From an uncultured Streptococcus sp. (GTDB lineage: Bacteria > Bacillota > Bacilli > Lactobacillales > Streptococcaceae), in the NCBI GenBank assembly GCA_900755085.1, contig CAAEFF010000170.1, positions 1-13,971 of the forward strand: DNA of 13,971 nucleotides. Direction: 5' to 3'. The notes beneath the pieces are model-generated. The model ran no database searches. It had not been told where the DNA came from and worked only from the letters and a program-made list of their open reading frames with translations. Below, piece by piece: positions 13,660 through 13,971 of the stretch. Position 1 is the stretch's first letter. Every line of letters begins with the position of its first letter. A program made the position numbers and the translations under genes.

Positions 13660-13971
13660 AAAGAACCACCCGCTATGCGGGTGCGCATCGAAGGTTATAC
13701 CAAAAAACTCCAAACGCGATACAATAAAGGTGTTCAAGCCAATTGTAAAGCGAAAGGAGAAAAATATGGCTCAAAAAGCACATAGTTTATCACACACAAA
13801 ATGGATGTGTAAATCACATTGTGTTCACCCCTAAGTATAGACGAAAAGTGATCTATAATCAATATCGAAGTAGTTTGGGAGAAATATTCCATCGATTATG
13901 TAGTTATAAAGGTATTGAATTATCGAGGGTTACCTAATGCCAGATCATGTACATATGTTAGTCAGTATTTC
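13660..13971 (+). mobile_element. IS200/IS605-family element, left part, continuing beyond the window
   Basis: A perfect hairpin CACCCGC-TAT-GCGGGTG (13667-13683) lies about 80 nt upstream of a tnpA-like gene. This is the kind of subterminal palindrome by which TnpA recognises the left end in this family, which lacks terminal inverted repeats and transposes as single-stranded DNA. The exact left boundary is not determined, and the right end lies outside the window. Confidence 0.75.
13766..13971 (+). pseudogene. tnpA: IS200-type transposase TnpA, frameshifted, 3' end outside window
   Basis: ATG at 13766 follows AAAGGAG (13753-13759). The first frame gives MAQKAHSLSHTKWMCK to 13813. A 2-nt loss shifts reading to HIVFTPKYRRKVIYNQYRSS from 13815. 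A 1-nt loss near 13920 shifts it again to IEGYLMPDHVHMLVSI from 13922. Joined, this is the start of a Y1 transposase of the IS200 type: HIVFTPKYRR is a signature piece, and HVH (13946-13954) is the metal-binding HUH motif. The nucleophile tyrosine would lie further downstream, outside the window. In the first frame TAA follows soon after the shift. Two separate frameshifts make an active product very unlikely. Confidence 0.88.

Noticed and set aside
13597..13785. 62-residue plus-strand open frame
   Set aside because: It runs through the terminator stem and the IS left-end hairpin and ends inside tnpA; no RBS or family resemblance.

Overview
The window looks like chromosomal DNA of a viridans streptococcus, most likely the Mitis/Sanguinis part of the genus. 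The evidence is a RexB of the cysteine-free type next to RexA, streptococcal-style RBSs and terminators, small DUF4298 and DUF3042 proteins, and an LPXTG surface protein. The species call is inference from remembered protein similarity; no search was run.

Layout. Positions 1-4455 (+) hold the 3' end of rexB, complete rexA, and a small DUF4298 gene, tightly packed as one transcription unit. Positions 4456-4833 are a gene-poor interval between convergent genes. It contains two nearly identical terminator hairpins and, between them, a compact four-way-junction palindromic element of about 140 bp that no gene explains. Positions 4834-5004 (-) encode a 56-residue DUF3042 protein, divergent from the next operon. 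Positions 5088-10645 (+) form a seven-gene operon: miaA, hflX, an unknown gene, rnz, a short-chain dehydrogenase, a CmoM-like methyltransferase and a GNAT acetyltransferase. It ends at a terminator at about 10682-10706. Gaps inside it are 10 nt or less and two pairs overlap. Several products act on tRNA or ribosomes (MiaA A37 prenylation, RNase Z 3' maturation, HflX ribosome splitting, and possibly wobble-base methylation), so RNA maturation is a plausible shared theme.

From about 10711 the character changes to an accessory region. It has a decayed IS1182-family element (large internal deletion, several frameshifts and stops, recognisable terminal inverted repeats). Next comes an AT-richer monocistronic gene for an LPXTG-anchored surface protein behind a perfect TTGACA-17-TATAAT promoter, closed by a terminator. 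The window ends in the left end of an IS200/IS605-type element whose tnpA is broken by two frameshifts.

The item most likely to be undescribed is the structured element at 4538-4676. Three perfect or near-perfect hairpins are enclosed by a two-part closing stem, with a possible loop-to-internal-loop contact. The unassigned 300-residue domain of the surface protein and the CmoM-like enzyme in a Gram-positive are the next most interesting.
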